From: Alloalcanivorax dieselolei B5
GTDB taxonomy: Bacteria; Pseudomonadota; Gammaproteobacteria; Pseudomonadales; Alcanivoracaceae
NCBI RefSeq assembly: GCF_000300005.1
Contig: NC_018691.1
Location: 1,240,001 to 1,304,000 of the forward strand
DNA: 64,000 nt
Reading direction: 5' to 3'
Shown here: one piece after another, positions 1-8,720 of the stretch
How the letters are laid out: each line of letters opens with the position of its first letter
Numbering within the stretch: position 1 is the first letter of the stretch
The notes under the pieces: generated by a model
The model's input: only the letters and a program-made list of their open reading frames with translations
Told to the model about the DNA's origin: nothing
The model's database searches: none
Position numbers and translations under genes: made by a program

Positions 1-2
1 CC

Positions 3-158
3 CGGCGGGTGGTGCAGGTTGTGGGAGAGGTGTCCCAGTCAACGGTGTCCTCCGGCGCCTTCCTCAGCTGGGCCACGGCGCCGGACAACCCCGGCCTGGC
101 CCGCGCCTTCTCCGGATTCGGCTTCCAGCCACCTAAACGGCTCAATGAGGCAAGTTGA
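3..158 (+). CDS. C-terminal fragment of an unidentified protein (cut by window edge)
   Basis: An open frame enters from the left edge and stops at TGA 156-158, giving about 51 residues that end in ...GFQPPKRLNEAS. It shows typical high-GC coding character (third positions mostly G or C), and no competing gene is seen here. The stop codon lies inside the first arm of a long inverted repeat, an arrangement also seen after sufB in this window. I do not recognise the family. The next gene is convergent (minus strand), so the repeat between them probably serves as a shared 3' structure. Confidence 0.5.
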   Translation, partial: RRVVQVVGEVSQSTVSSGAFLSWATAPDNPGLARAFSGFGFQPPKRLNEAS

Positions 159-343
159 CAGTTGATAGTGGACAGTTGACAGCGAAAAACAAAAAAGTCG
201 ATCCATATGTTTTCTGTGGGAAGCTTGCTTGCAAGCGAATATTGCTAAACGCCTGAGCGAACCCCATTCGCTTGCAAGCAAGCTTCCCACAGCAGTTCAG
301 TCCCTTGTTTTTGCTGTCAACTGTCCACTATCAACTGTCAACT
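153..343. repeat. Nested inverted repeat between convergent genes (ladder-type outer arms)
   Basis: The outer arms 153-183 and 313-343 are perfect reverse complements of 31 bp, built from degenerate copies of a ~10-mer around TTGACAG/TTGATAG. The left arm begins at the stop codon of the upstream gene; the right arm ends just before the stop of the Crp-type gene. A related sequence lies at the end of sufB (37206-37242), so this is a dispersed family. A role as bidirectional terminator or mRNA 3'-end structure is inferred. Confidence 0.75.
214..292. repeat. REP-like inner inverted repeat
   Basis: Arms 214-240 and 266-292 are perfect 27-bp reverse complements (CTGTGGGAAGC...GCAAGCGAAT and its complement) with a 25-bp loop. 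They are nested inside the ladder-type repeat. Each arm also contains the internal palindrome CTTGCTTGCAAG-like core. The compact extragenic palindrome layout resembles REP/BIME elements of gammaproteobacteria; which family it belongs to cannot be decided here. Confidence 0.7.
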
Positions 344-350
344 GCCTTTC

Positions 351-1064
351 TCATTCCCCATAGTCCCGCAGCGCTTCCAGGTCCTGGATGTTGATGCGGC
401 CGTATTCCACTTTCAGCAGGCCGTTGGCTTCCAGTTCGCGCAGGGCCTGGTTGGCGCGCTGGCGCGACATGCCGCACAGTTGCGCCACGTCCTCCTGGGA
501 GACTTTCAGGCTCAGGGAGCCGTTGGGGTAGAGGTAGGAATTGAACAGCGTGGCCAGGCAGCGGGCCACGCGGGCCTCGGGGCGCAGCATGCGATCGAAA
601 CTGACCATGGAAATGAACAGGCCCAGGCGTTCGTTCAGTTGCCGCAGCAGGAAGCGGTTGAAGGCGATGCTGTTGTCCAGCAACCAGGTGAACGTGGTTC
701 GGGGCATCAGCGCCACCCGGGTCTGGCCCACCGCGATACCGTCATAGCGGCGCGGTTCGTCCTTGAGTAGTGAGCCTTCGCCGAACCAGCCACCGGCATT
801 GACCCCGGTAAGGGTGATCGCCTTGCCCTCCGGGGACAGCACACTGAGTTTTACCAGCCCCTGAATCACGCCGATCCAGTGGTCCGCCGGGTAGCCCTGA
901 TGACAGACGTACTCCCCCGGGCCCACCTCCCGCTCGGTGATCTGGCTACGCACGTGATCCAGCGTCACGGAATCCAGGTTCTGAGCCCAGATCGAGTCGC
1001 GCAGCATGCTCTCCACATCGCCGTGGGAGGTGGTGATGTCATCGCTATGATCTTTGACGGACAT
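351..1064 (-). CDS. Crp/Fnr-family transcriptional regulator
   Basis: A 237-residue protein. An N-terminal cyclic-nucleotide-binding-type beta-roll spans about residues 30-145 (PGEYVCHQGYPADHWIGVI...GGWFGEGSLL). A dimerisation helix follows, then a C-terminal winged helix-turn-helix from about 170 (SQEDVAQLCGMSRQRANQALRELEANGLL). The usual Fnr cysteine set is absent, so an oxygen-sensing Fe-S cluster is not expected; whether it binds cAMP is unclear. It is transcribed away from the acyl-CoA synthetase/ABC cluster across a 520-bp gap, so it may control that cluster, but this is only a positional inference. The ATG start gives the standard family length. Confidence 0.85.
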   Translation of the reverse strand: MSVKDHSDDITTSHGDVESMLRDSIWAQNLDSVTLDHVRSQITEREVGPGEYVCHQGYPADHWIGVIQGLVKLSVLSPEGKAITLTGVNAGGWFGEGSLLKDEPRRYDGIAVGQTRVALMPRTTFTWLLDNSIAFNRFLLRQLNERLGLFISMVSFDRMLRPEARVARCLATLFNSYLYPNGSLSLKVSQEDVAQLCGMSRQRANQALRELEANGLLKVEYGRINIQDLEALRDYGE

Positions 1065-1585
1065 GGTGTTGTAATCCCGTACTCCGGTCTGAAAAAGAGC
1101 TTCTTTCCCAGATTGTCGCGGAAACGACAGCTTGGTGCAGCCAGTCGATGATATAGATGGTCATGCGCTGATGCGCCGGCCCTGGATGATCCCGCGGACG
1201 CCGTTGTGCGGACCGCTTGCAAAAGGCCGTCAGGCGGGTAGCCTGAAACAGAAAAGAGTAAGTATAAGAACGGTTAATAACAATAACGTCGTGGTCCGAG
1301 CGGCCACGCAAAAGCTGGAGGTGAGAGCCTTGACGTGTATCCCTCGTTTGGCGGGCGGCACTGTTGGCACCGGTATGACCACTGTTGGTAGTACCACTGC
1401 CGGTAGTACCAGTGAAAGTACCATGACTGCCATGAGCGCCGCGATTTCCTGTCATTCCCTTGTCCGGCCCCGCGCCGTCACCGCATCCCGAGTCTGTCCG
1501 AGCCGCACCGAAATCACGGTGGTAAACCCCTGTTTCACCTTGACCAACCTTCGGATTGGTATGAGAAAAAAGGGAGGTGTCCGCC
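1065..1585. other. 520-bp intergenic region between divergent regulator and transport cluster
   Basis: I see no convincing gene. An A/T-richer patch around 1255-1290 may hold promoters for one or both flanking genes. Around 1370-1430 there are short imperfect direct repeats of GGTAGTACCAGTG type. No clear CRP/FNR palindrome is visible. A ribosome binding site (GGGAGG, 1572-1577) precedes the next gene. Confidence 0.5.
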
Positions 1586-3532
1586 ATGTCGGTCAATGAA
1601 CTGGACACATTCCCCAAACTGTTGATGCATAACGCCGAGCATCGGCCGAATGTGGACGCCATGCGAGAAAAGGATCTGGGTATCTGGCAAACCTGGACCT
1701 GGCGCCAGGTGTACAAGGAGGTGGAAGCCCTGGCCGGTGGGCTGAAGGCACTCGGGCTGCAGCGTGGCGACCGGGTGGCGGTGATCGGCGACAATCGGCC
1801 GCAACTGTATTGGTCAGTGGCCGCGGTACAGGCCATGGGCGCCGTCCCGGTGCCGCTGTATCAGGATTCGGTCGGCGACGAAATGCAGTATGTCCTGCAC
1901 CATGCTGAAGTCCGCTTCGCGGTGGTGGAAAACCAGGAGCAAGTGGACAAGGTACTGGACATCAAAAGTCAGGTGCCGAGCCTGGAGACGATGGTCTATG
2001 ACGACCCTCGGGGCCTGCGCAGTTACCCGGAACCGTTTCTGCACGAACTGACCGGGGTGCAGGAAAAAGGCCGCGCCTACGCCCGTGAGAACAGTGATTT
2101 CTTCGCTCGCGAAGTGGCCCTCGGTCAGGGGCCGGACCTGTCCATCATCGTCTACACGTCCGGTACCACCGGCCGGCCCAAGGGTGTCATGCTCAGCTAT
2201 GACAATCTGATCGAAACCGGCAAGCTGGCGGTGAAGTTCGACAACATCACCGAGAAAGACGAAACCCTTGCCTATCTGCCGATGGCTTGGGTGGGCGATC
2301 ACTTCATCACCTACGGCGAGAGCCTGATCTCCGGCTTCTGCTTCAACTGCCCGGAATCTCCGGAAACGGTGATGACCGATCTGCGCGAAATCGGCCCCAC
2401 TTACTTCTTCGCGCCGCCACGGATCTGGGAAAACCTGATCACCAATGTGATGGTGAGAATGGAGAACGCCAGCCGTCTCAAGCAGATCATGTTCCAGCAT
2501 TTCATGAAGGTGTCCCGCAAGGTTGGCGTGCGTCTGCTGGAAGGCAAGCCGGTGTCGTTGCTCGAGCGATTGCATTACGCCTTGGGCAATGTGCTGGTTT
2601 ACGGACCTCTGCGCAACGTACTCGGTTTCAGCCGCATTCGTCTGGCCTATACCGCCGGTGAAGCGCTGGGGCCGGACATTTTCGACTTCTTCCGTGCCCT
2701 GGGCATCAATCTCAAACAGCTGTACGGACAGACCGAGTGTTCCGTATACCTGTGCCTGCAGAAGGACAATGACGTGCGCCCGGACACTGTCGGGCCGCCG
2801 GCGGAAGGCGTGGAAATACGGCTGGACGAGAACGGTGAAGTGTTGTTCCGCAGCCCCGGCGTATTCATGGGCTATTACAAGAACGAAGAAGCCACCCGCG
2901 ACACCAAGACCGAGGATGGCTGGGTGCACAGCGGCGATGCCGGCATGTTCACCGAGGATGGCCATCTGCGCATTATCGACCGGGCCAAGGATGTGGGACG
3001 TCTCAATGGCGGCACCCTGTTCAGTCCCAAGTTCGTCGAGAACAAACTGAAGTTCCACCCGCACATCAAGGAAGCGGTGGCGTTTGGCCATCAACGGGAT
3101 TATGTCACCGCCTTCATCAACATCGACTTCGAAGCGCTGAGCAACTGGGCGGAACGCCGCAACATCTCGTTCACCGGCTATATGGACCTGGCCGGCCGCG
3201 AGGAGGTGTATCAGTTGATCAGGGAAGAGGTGGAAGCGGTCAATCGGGATCTGTCCGGGGATCCGGAAATGACATCGATCCAGATTCATCGCTTTCTCAT
3301 CCTGCATAAGGAGCTGGACCCGGACGACGGCGAAATCACCCGTACCCGCAAGGTGCGCCGGCGCATCATCGCCGAGCGCTATGAGCCGCTGATTTCGGCG
3401 CTTTACGGTGGTGACGAGCGGGTGGACGTGGATGTCCGGGTGACTTACGAGGATGGCGGCACCGGTCAACTGCGTTCCACGCTGTCGATCAGTGACGCCA
3501 GTACCTATCAGCAGCTCAGCAAGGCGGGGTGA
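1586..3532 (+). CDS. Long-chain acyl-CoA synthetase (AMP-forming)
   Basis: A 648-residue adenylate-forming enzyme of the FAA1/long-chain type, which activates a carboxylic acid to its CoA thioester via an acyl-AMP. The AMP-binding P-loop YTSGTTGRPKG lies at about residues 190-200, followed by the YGQTE motif and the hinge-region motif GWVHSGDAG...RIIDRAKD. ATG 1586 was chosen over GTG 1577 because GGGAGG sits 8 nt upstream of the ATG. It is followed within 4 bp by an ABC ATPase and heads a tight run of transporter genes, suggesting that it activates the imported acid. The substrate cannot be read from sequence; long-chain fatty, branched or aromatic acids are all possible. Confidence 0.88.
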   Translation: MSVNELDTFPKLLMHNAEHRPNVDAMREKDLGIWQTWTWRQVYKEVEALAGGLKALGLQRGDRVAVIGDNRPQLYWSVAAVQAMGAVPVPLYQDSVGDEMQYVLHHAEVRFAVVENQEQVDKVLDIKSQVPSLETMVYDDPRGLRSYPEPFLHELTGVQEKGRAYARENSDFFAREVALGQGPDLSIIVYTSGTTGRPKGVMLSYDNLIETGKLAVKFDNITEKDETLAYLPMAWVGDHFITYGESLISGFCFNCPESPETVMTDLREIGPTYFFAPPRIWENLITNVMVRMENASRLKQIMFQHFMKVSRKVGVRLLEGKPVSLLERLHYALGNVLVYGPLRNVLGFSRIRLAYTAGEALGPDIFDFFRALGINLKQLYGQTECSVYLCLQKDNDVRPDTVGPPAEGVEIRLDENGEVLFRSPGVFMGYYKNEEATRDTKTEDGWVHSGDAGMFTEDGHLRIIDRAKDVGRLNGGTLFSPKFVENKLKFHPHIKEAVAFGHQRDYVTAFINIDFEALSNWAERRNISFTGYMDLAGREEVYQLIREEVEAVNRDLSGDPEMTSIQIHRFLILHKELDPDDGEITRTRKVRRRIIAERYEPLISALYGGDERVDVDVRVTYEDGGTGQLRSTLSISDASTYQQLSKAG

Positions 3533-3535
3533 CCC

Positions 3536-4357
3536 ATGGTGGCAACGGTTTCCGATCTGACGCCGCGCGAGCAGGCGTCGGAAATACTGCTCAAAGTCGA
3601 AAATGTGGAGCTGCGTTTTGGCGGGGTCTGTGCCCTTCGTGACGTGGGCTTCGAAATCCGCAAGGGTCAGATCTTTTCCATTATCGGACCCAACGGGGCG
3701 GGCAAGTCGTCGATGCTCAACTGCATCAACGGTTTCTATCACCCCACTTCCGGGACCCTGACCTACAAAGGCCGGCCGCGTAAGCACATGCGGCCCTACG
3801 TGACCGCCAGCCAGGGCATCGCCCGGACCTTCCAGAACATCGCCCTGTTCAAGGGCATGTCGACGCTGGACAACATCATGACCGGCCGGCACCTGAAGAC
3901 CAAAGCCTCGCTGCTGGAGAACGCGTTCTGGTTTGGCCGTGCCCGCCGCGAAGAGCTGGAGCACCGGCGTTTCTGCGAGGAGATCATCGATTTTCTCAAT
4001 CTGCAGCATGTACGCAAGACCCCGGTGGGCACCTTGCCCTACGGCCTGCAGAAGCGGGTGGAACTGGGCCGGGCGCTGGCGGCGGAGCCGGAATTGCTGC
4101 TGCTGGACGAGCCCATGGCGGGCATGAACCTGGAAGAAAAACAGGACATGGCCCGTTTCATTCTCGACGTCAATGATGAGTACGGCACCACCATCTGTCT
4201 GATCGAGCACGACATCGGCGTGGTGATGGATCTGTCCGATCGTATCGTGGTGCTGGATCACGGCGAGAAAATCGGCGAGGGCACGCCCAGGGAGGTGAGT
4301 AACGATCCCAAGGTGATCGAGGCTTATCTGGGTGTTCAGGAACAGGAGAGCGCATAG
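3536..4357 (+). CDS. ABC transporter ATP-binding protein, LivG type
   Basis: A 273-residue ATPase. The Walker A motif GPNGAGKSS is at residues 51-59, Walker B is ELLLLDEPMAGM, and the switch histidine lies in LIEHDIGVV. The signature region is the degenerate LPYGLQKRVELGRAL typical of the branched-chain amino-acid (HAAT) transporter class. It begins 3 bp after the synthetase stop and ends 2 bp before the permease, so they are certainly co-transcribed. It energises the importer formed with the two permeases, the periplasmic binding protein and the second ATPase downstream. The CoA-ligase context argues for a carboxylate substrate rather than leucine. Confidence 0.9.
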   Translation: MVATVSDLTPREQASEILLKVENVELRFGGVCALRDVGFEIRKGQIFSIIGPNGAGKSSMLNCINGFYHPTSGTLTYKGRPRKHMRPYVTASQGIARTFQNIALFKGMSTLDNIMTGRHLKTKASLLENAFWFGRARREELEHRRFCEEIIDFLNLQHVRKTPVGTLPYGLQKRVELGRALAAEPELLLLDEPMAGMNLEEKQDMARFILDVNDEYGTTICLIEHDIGVVMDLSDRIVVLDHGEKIGEGTPREVSNDPKVIEAYLGVQEQESA

Positions 4358-4359
4358 CC

Positions 4360-5244
4360 ATGATGTTTTTTCTGGAAGTTCTCATCGGCGGCTTGCTGGC
4401 CGGTGTGATGTACGCACTGGTGGCGCTGGGCTTCGTTCTGATTTTCAAGGCCTCCGGCATCTTCAACTTCGCCCAGGCGGCGATGGTGCTGTTCGCGGCC
4501 ATGTTCATGGGCGGCATGCACAACGACTGGGGCCTGCCGTACTGGCTGGCGATCCCGATCACCCTGGTGATCATGATCGGTGTGGCCTGGGTTATCGAAA
4601 GGGTGGTGTTGCGCCCGATGGTGAACCAGGAACCGATCATTTTGTTCATGTCCACCATCGGTATTTTCTTCGCTCTGATCGGCTTCGCCGAGATTTTCTG
4701 GGGCAGCCGCTCACGCACTCTGGACGTGGGCATCCCCTCCGATCCGATCTTTCTCGGTGACCTGCTGCTGCAGAGCTATGACCTGATCACCGCGGCCATC
4801 GTCGCCGCGCTGGTGGTGGGGCTGGTGCTTTTCTCGCAGAAAACACGCATGGGGCGGGTATTGAGGGCGGTGGCGGATGATCATCAGGCGGCGCAGTCGG
4901 TGGGCATCAAGCTGAGCACGGTGTGGGTGGTGGTGTGGTCCATCGCCGGGCTGGTGGCGGTGGTGGCCGGTATCGTCTGGGGCGGTGCCCTGGGAGTGCA
5001 ACCGGTGATGGTGGACGTGGCGTTCAAGGCGCTGCCGGTGCTGTTGCTGGGTGGACTCACGTCGATCCCGGGTGCCATCGTCGCCGGCCTCATCATCGGC
5101 GCCGGCGAAGCTCTGGCGGAGGTCTATCTGGGACCGATCATCGGCGGGGGCATCGACAGCTGGTTCGCGTACATCATTGCCATGGCGTTCATGGTATGGC
5201 GGCCGGAAGGCCTGTTTGGCGAAAAAATTATAGAAAGGATCTGA
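4360..5244 (+). CDS. ABC transporter permease, LivH type
   Basis: A 294-residue inner-membrane protein with about eight hydrophobic segments. It opens with the characteristic GGLLAGVMYALVALGFVLIF and contains the HAAT permease region SVGIKLSTVWVVVWSIAG and, near the C-terminus, ALPVLLLGGLTSIPGAIVAG. It would form one half of the membrane channel with the next gene. Two ATG codons (4360, 4363) are adjacent; the first is given. Spacing to both neighbours is a few bases, consistent with a single operon. Confidence 0.9.
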   Translation: MMFFLEVLIGGLLAGVMYALVALGFVLIFKASGIFNFAQAAMVLFAAMFMGGMHNDWGLPYWLAIPITLVIMIGVAWVIERVVLRPMVNQEPIILFMSTIGIFFALIGFAEIFWGSRSRTLDVGIPSDPIFLGDLLLQSYDLITAAIVAALVVGLVLFSQKTRMGRVLRAVADDHQAAQSVGIKLSTVWVVVWSIAGLVAVVAGIVWGGALGVQPVMVDVAFKALPVLLLGGLTSIPGAIVAGLIIGAGEALAEVYLGPIIGGGIDSWFAYIIAMAFMVWRPEGLFGEKIIERI

Positions 5245-5248
5245 CCGC

Positions 5249-6307
5249 ATGATTTATCGCGAATCCGGACAGTTCAAAAAGACCTATCAGGCCGACCAGG
5301 CGATTCTGCCGCTGCGCCAGGACCGTATTTTTCTGATCCTGGTGTTGCTGGTGGCGTTCCTGGTGGTTCCGTTCACCGCGTCCAACTATGTGATGAACTC
5401 GTTGCTGCTGCCGTTTCTGATTTACTCACTGGCGGCCATCGGGCTCAACATCCTGGTGGGCTATTGCGGACAGATATCCCTGGGCACCGGCGGCTTCATG
5501 GCGGTGGGCGCGTTCGCAGCCTGGAACCTGGCGATCCGCACCGACTTGCCGATGCCGGTGATCTTCGTGCTGGCGGGGTTGATCACCTCCGGCGCCGGGG
5601 TGCTGTTCGGCCTGCCGGCACTGCGGATCAAAGGGTTCTACCTGGCGGTGACGACGCTGGCGGCGCAGTTCTTCCTGGTGTGGTTGCTGCAGCGTCCCTG
5701 GTTCAACAACTACAGCGCTTCCGGGGTGATCTCGGCACCGGATTTCCACATGTTCGGCTGGAGCATCGAGACGGTTACCGACCGCTACTATCTGTCGCTG
5801 ATCATCTTGGTGGTGATGGCGCTGCTGGCCAAGAATCTGGTACGCAGCGCCACCGGCCGTAAATGGATGGCGATCCGCGATATGGACGTGGCGGCGGAAA
5901 TCATCGGTATCCGGCCCATGCCCACCAAATTGAAGGCGTTCGCGGTGAGCTCATTCTTCATCGGTATCGCCGGGGTGCTCTGGGCGTTCCTGTACCTGGG
6001 GCAACTGGAGGCGGATGCGTTCAATATCTACACCTCCTTCGACGTGTTGTTCATGGTGATCATCGGCGGCCTGGGGTCGATTCTGGGCTGCTTCCTCGGC
6101 GCCGCCTTTGTGGTACTGGTGCCGATCTTCCTCAATATCATTCCCAGCGCCCTGGGATTGCCATTGAGCACCGCCATGATCAGCTACATTGAAGTGTTCA
6201 TCTTCGGCTCTCTGATCATTTTCTTCCTGATCGTGGAGCCCCATGGCATGGCCCGTTTGTGGAGCATCGCCAAACAGAAACTGCGGCTGTGGCCGTTCCC
6301 CTATTGA
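5249..6307 (+). CDS. ABC transporter permease, LivM type
   Basis: A 352-residue inner-membrane protein with a hydrophilic N-terminal ~25 residues and then roughly nine or ten hydrophobic segments. The LivM hallmark region AIGLNILVGYCGQISLGTGG is at about residues 57-76, and GRKWMAIRDMDVAAEIIGI lies in the cytoplasmic loop. It pairs with the LivH-type permease upstream. It is followed by a 103-bp gap with a hairpin before the binding-protein gene. Confidence 0.9.
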   Translation: MIYRESGQFKKTYQADQAILPLRQDRIFLILVLLVAFLVVPFTASNYVMNSLLLPFLIYSLAAIGLNILVGYCGQISLGTGGFMAVGAFAAWNLAIRTDLPMPVIFVLAGLITSGAGVLFGLPALRIKGFYLAVTTLAAQFFLVWLLQRPWFNNYSASGVISAPDFHMFGWSIETVTDRYYLSLIILVVMALLAKNLVRSATGRKWMAIRDMDVAAEIIGIRPMPTKLKAFAVSSFFIGIAGVLWAFLYLGQLEADAFNIYTSFDVLFMVIIGGLGSILGCFLGAAFVVLVPIFLNIIPSALGLPLSTAMISYIEVFIFGSLIIFFLIVEPHGMARLWSIAKQKLRLWPFPY

Positions 6308-6383
6308 TCACGACGGTGATGGAGAGGGGTGTAACAGGAAGAATCGCCCGGTCGGGCGGACAATGAAATAACAATCAAGGGTC

Positions 6384-6397
6384 GGGGGCTTGCCCCC
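6384..6397 (+). other. Stem-loop in the leader of the binding-protein gene
   Basis: GGGGGC-TT-GCCCCC forms a short, very GC-rich hairpin 13 bp before the start codon and directly upstream of the Shine-Dalgarno GGAGG. Such inter-cistronic hairpins often set differential expression inside ABC operons. No U-run follows, so it is not a plain terminator. Confidence 0.45.
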
Positions 6398-6410
6398 TTG
6401 GAGGACGATC

Positions 6411-7739
6411 ATGAAAACAACAATGTTGAAGAAAGCGGCGCTGATGGGGCTGAGTGCCTGCATCGGCCTGACCGGCGCGATGTCCGCGCAGGCTCAGGAG
6501 GCCAAAGAGCAATACCTGCCCAGTCTGGTGTATCGCACTGGCCCCTTCGCACCCAGCGGCATCGGTTTCGCCGATGGCTTCGCCGATTACGTGACGTTGA
6601 TCAATCAGCGCGATGGCGGTATCAACGGCGTGAAAATTCGCCTTGAGGAGTGCGAAACCGGTTATGCCAATGACCGGGGCGTGGAATGTTATGAACGTCT
6701 CAAGGACCGTCACGGCGGCGCCACCGTGGTGGCGCCGTTGTCCACCGGGATCACCTACGCGCTGATTCCGCGTACCCGGGCGGACGGCATCACCATGAGC
6801 ACCATGGGCTACGGCCGCGCTGACGCCGCCTATGGTCCGGTGCTGGATAACGTCTTCATGGTGCCCACTACCTACTGGTCCAGCACCACCGTGGTGATGG
6901 ACTACATCGCCGAGCAGGAAGGCGGCTGGGAAAACTTGAAAGGCAAGGATATTGTCCACGCCTATCACGATTCCGCCTATGGTAAGGAGCCGCTGGGCGT
7001 GCTGCGCCACTATGCTGAGAAGTACGGCTTCACTCTGCACGAAATGCCGATCTCTCCGCCGGGCGTGGAGCAGCGCACGGTGTGGACTCAGGTACGCCGC
7101 ATCAAGCCGGATTGGATTTCCCTGTTCGGCTGGGGCGTGATGAACCCCACCGCCATCCGTACCGCCTCTTCCATGGGCATTGATGTCAGCCACATGATTG
7201 GCGGTATCTACGCTGCCCAGGACGATGCGGTGAAACCCGCGGGAGAAGACGCCAAGGGCTACAAGGCGGTTACCTTCCACGGTCCCGGCGCCGACTATCC
7301 GATCTACGAAGAACTGAAAGAGCACGTCTACGACAAAGACATGGCGGCCGGTTCCGGTGATGCCAAAGGCTCCATCGCCTATAACCGGGGCCTGATCAAC
7401 GCCGGTTATATCGTCGAAGCCTGGCGTCAGGCCCAGGAGATGTCCGAGAAAGGTCGGCCCTCCACCCGTGAGGAAACGCTGAAGGCGTGGCAGAGCCTGA
7501 ACATCCCCGAGGCCCGCACCAAGGCGTTGGGTATGGGCGGTCTGATGCCGCCGGTGCACATCACCTGCCTGGACCACGAGGGCCCCGGCATGGCGCTGAT
7601 TCAGCAGTGGAACGGCGAAGCCTGGGAACAGGTCACCGAATTCCGCAAGCCGAACAAGGATCTGGTGTTCCCGATGTACAAAGCGTCGGCGGAAGCCTAC
7701 GCCAAGCAGGAAGGCATCACGCCCAAATCCTGCGACTAA
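6411..7739 (+). CDS. ABC transporter periplasmic substrate-binding protein (Liv type)
   Basis: A 442-residue protein with a signal peptide (MKTTMLKKAALMG...), probably cleaved after SAQA at about residue 28. The mature part has the two-lobed periplasmic binding protein type I fold of the HAAT group (YRTGPFAPSGIGFADGFADYVTLINQRDGGINGVKI near the N-terminus). ATG 6411 was chosen because it follows GGAGG and begins a perfect signal peptide; an upstream TTG extension would spoil it. It supplies substrate to the two permeases encoded upstream. It is followed by a strong hairpin and then the second ATPase. Confidence 0.9.
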   Translation: MKTTMLKKAALMGLSACIGLTGAMSAQAQEAKEQYLPSLVYRTGPFAPSGIGFADGFADYVTLINQRDGGINGVKIRLEECETGYANDRGVECYERLKDRHGGATVVAPLSTGITYALIPRTRADGITMSTMGYGRADAAYGPVLDNVFMVPTTYWSSTTVVMDYIAEQEGGWENLKGKDIVHAYHDSAYGKEPLGVLRHYAEKYGFTLHEMPISPPGVEQRTVWTQVRRIKPDWISLFGWGVMNPTAIRTASSMGIDVSHMIGGIYAAQDDAVKPAGEDAKGYKAVTFHGPGADYPIYEELKEHVYDKDMAAGSGDAKGSIAYNRGLINAGYIVEAWRQAQEMSEKGRPSTREETLKAWQSLNIPEARTKALGMGGLMPPVHITCLDHEGPGMALIQQWNGEAWEQVTEFRKPNKDLVFPMYKASAEAYAKQEGITPKSCD

Positions 7740-7758
7740 CGGTCCTGTGACTAACGGC

Positions 7759-7791
7759 GCGGTGCCGGAGCAGTAGACACTCCGGCACCGC
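7759..7791 (+). terminator. Strong intercistronic hairpin after the binding-protein gene
   Basis: GCGGTGCCGGAG (7759-7770) pairs perfectly with CTCCGGCACCGC (7780-7791) around a 9-nt loop. No U-run follows, so partial termination or 3'-end stabilisation of the upstream message is more likely than full termination. The downstream ATPase starts 23 bp later. Confidence 0.6.
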
Positions 7792-7814
7792 TGACCGAAC
7801 AGAGGAAAAACGAC

Positions 7815-8651
7815 ATGGCGGAACAAGCCACGGCTCAAAAGGCCGAACAGACCTTGCTTTCCATTAACAACATCGAAGTCGTGTACAACCACGTGGTGCT
7901 GGTGCTCAAAGGGGTATCCCTGGATGTGGGGCCGGGCTCCATCGTTGCCCTGCTGGGCGGTAACGGCGCCGGTAAGAGCACCACCCTGAAAGCCATTTCC
8001 GGTTTGTTGACCGGGGAACGCGGTGACATCACCCGTGGATCGATTCATTACAACGGTGAGCGCATCGATACTCTCAGTGCCGCCGACCGCGTGCGTCGCG
8101 GTGTGCTGCACGTGATGGAAGGACGCCGGGTATTCGAACACCTGAGCGTGGAAGAAAACCTGCTGGTCGGCGCCTACGGCCGACGTGACGGCGCCGCCGC
8201 GGTGCAGCGCGACATGGAGATGGTATACACCTATTTCCCTCGCCTGAAAGAGCGGCGCCGGTCAGTGGCCGGTTATACCTCCGGCGGTGAGCAGCAAATG
8301 CTGGCCATGGGCCGGGCGATGATGGCGAAACCGCGCATGATCCTGCTGGATGAACCGTCCATGGGCCTGGCGCCGCAATTGGTGGAGGAGATCTTCAACA
8401 TCGTCTCCACGCTGCGCAAGGAGGAGGGCGTGACCTTCCTGGTGGCCGAGCAAAACACCAACGTGGCCCTGCGCCACGCGGATTACGGCTACATTCTGGA
8501 AAACGGCCGCATCGTCATGTACGGCGATGCCGACCAGTTGCGCGAAAACCCGGACGTGAAGGAATTCTACCTTGGCGTGGGATCCGGGGAAGGGCGCAAG
8601 AGCTTCCGCGATACCAAGCATTACCGCCGCCGCAAGCGCTGGTTGTCCTGA
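7815..8651 (+). CDS. ABC transporter ATP-binding protein, LivF type
   Basis: A 278-residue ATPase, the second nucleotide-binding subunit of the importer. Walker A GGNGAGKST lies at residues 48-56, the signature TSGGEQQMLAMGRAMM is intact, and Walker B is MILLDEPSMGL. The C-terminus is somewhat longer than LivF and very basic (KSFRDTKHYRRRKRWLS). That short extension is typical of the CoA-ligase-linked branch of this family rather than true leucine transporters; this is my reading of the context. Confidence 0.88.
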   Translation: MAEQATAQKAEQTLLSINNIEVVYNHVVLVLKGVSLDVGPGSIVALLGGNGAGKSTTLKAISGLLTGERGDITRGSIHYNGERIDTLSAADRVRRGVLHVMEGRRVFEHLSVEENLLVGAYGRRDGAAAVQRDMEMVYTYFPRLKERRRSVAGYTSGGEQQMLAMGRAMMAKPRMILLDEPSMGLAPQLVEEIFNIVSTLRKEEGVTFLVAEQNTNVALRHADYGYILENGRIVMYGDADQLRENPDVKEFYLGVGSGEGRKSFRDTKHYRRRKRWLS

Positions 8652-8720
8652 CGCCCGCGCCGGCTGGTACTCAATGACGTTGTTGGCGGCCCGCGCCGGT
8701 CGCCCTCAGGAGGAACAACA

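Noticed and set aside
1230-1433. Short hydrophobic minus-strand open frame (67 codons)
   Set aside because: In the intergenic region upstream of the Crp-type gene; hydrophobic but low-complexity and without a ribosome binding site.
1814-4261. 815-codon open frame on the minus strand
   Set aside because: It is antisense to the acyl-CoA synthetase and LivG-type genes, rich in His/Gln/Arg, and shows no domain; a by-product of high GC.
6375-8141. 588-codon minus-strand open frame
   Set aside because: Antisense to the substrate-binding protein and LivF-type genes, with no recognisable domain.
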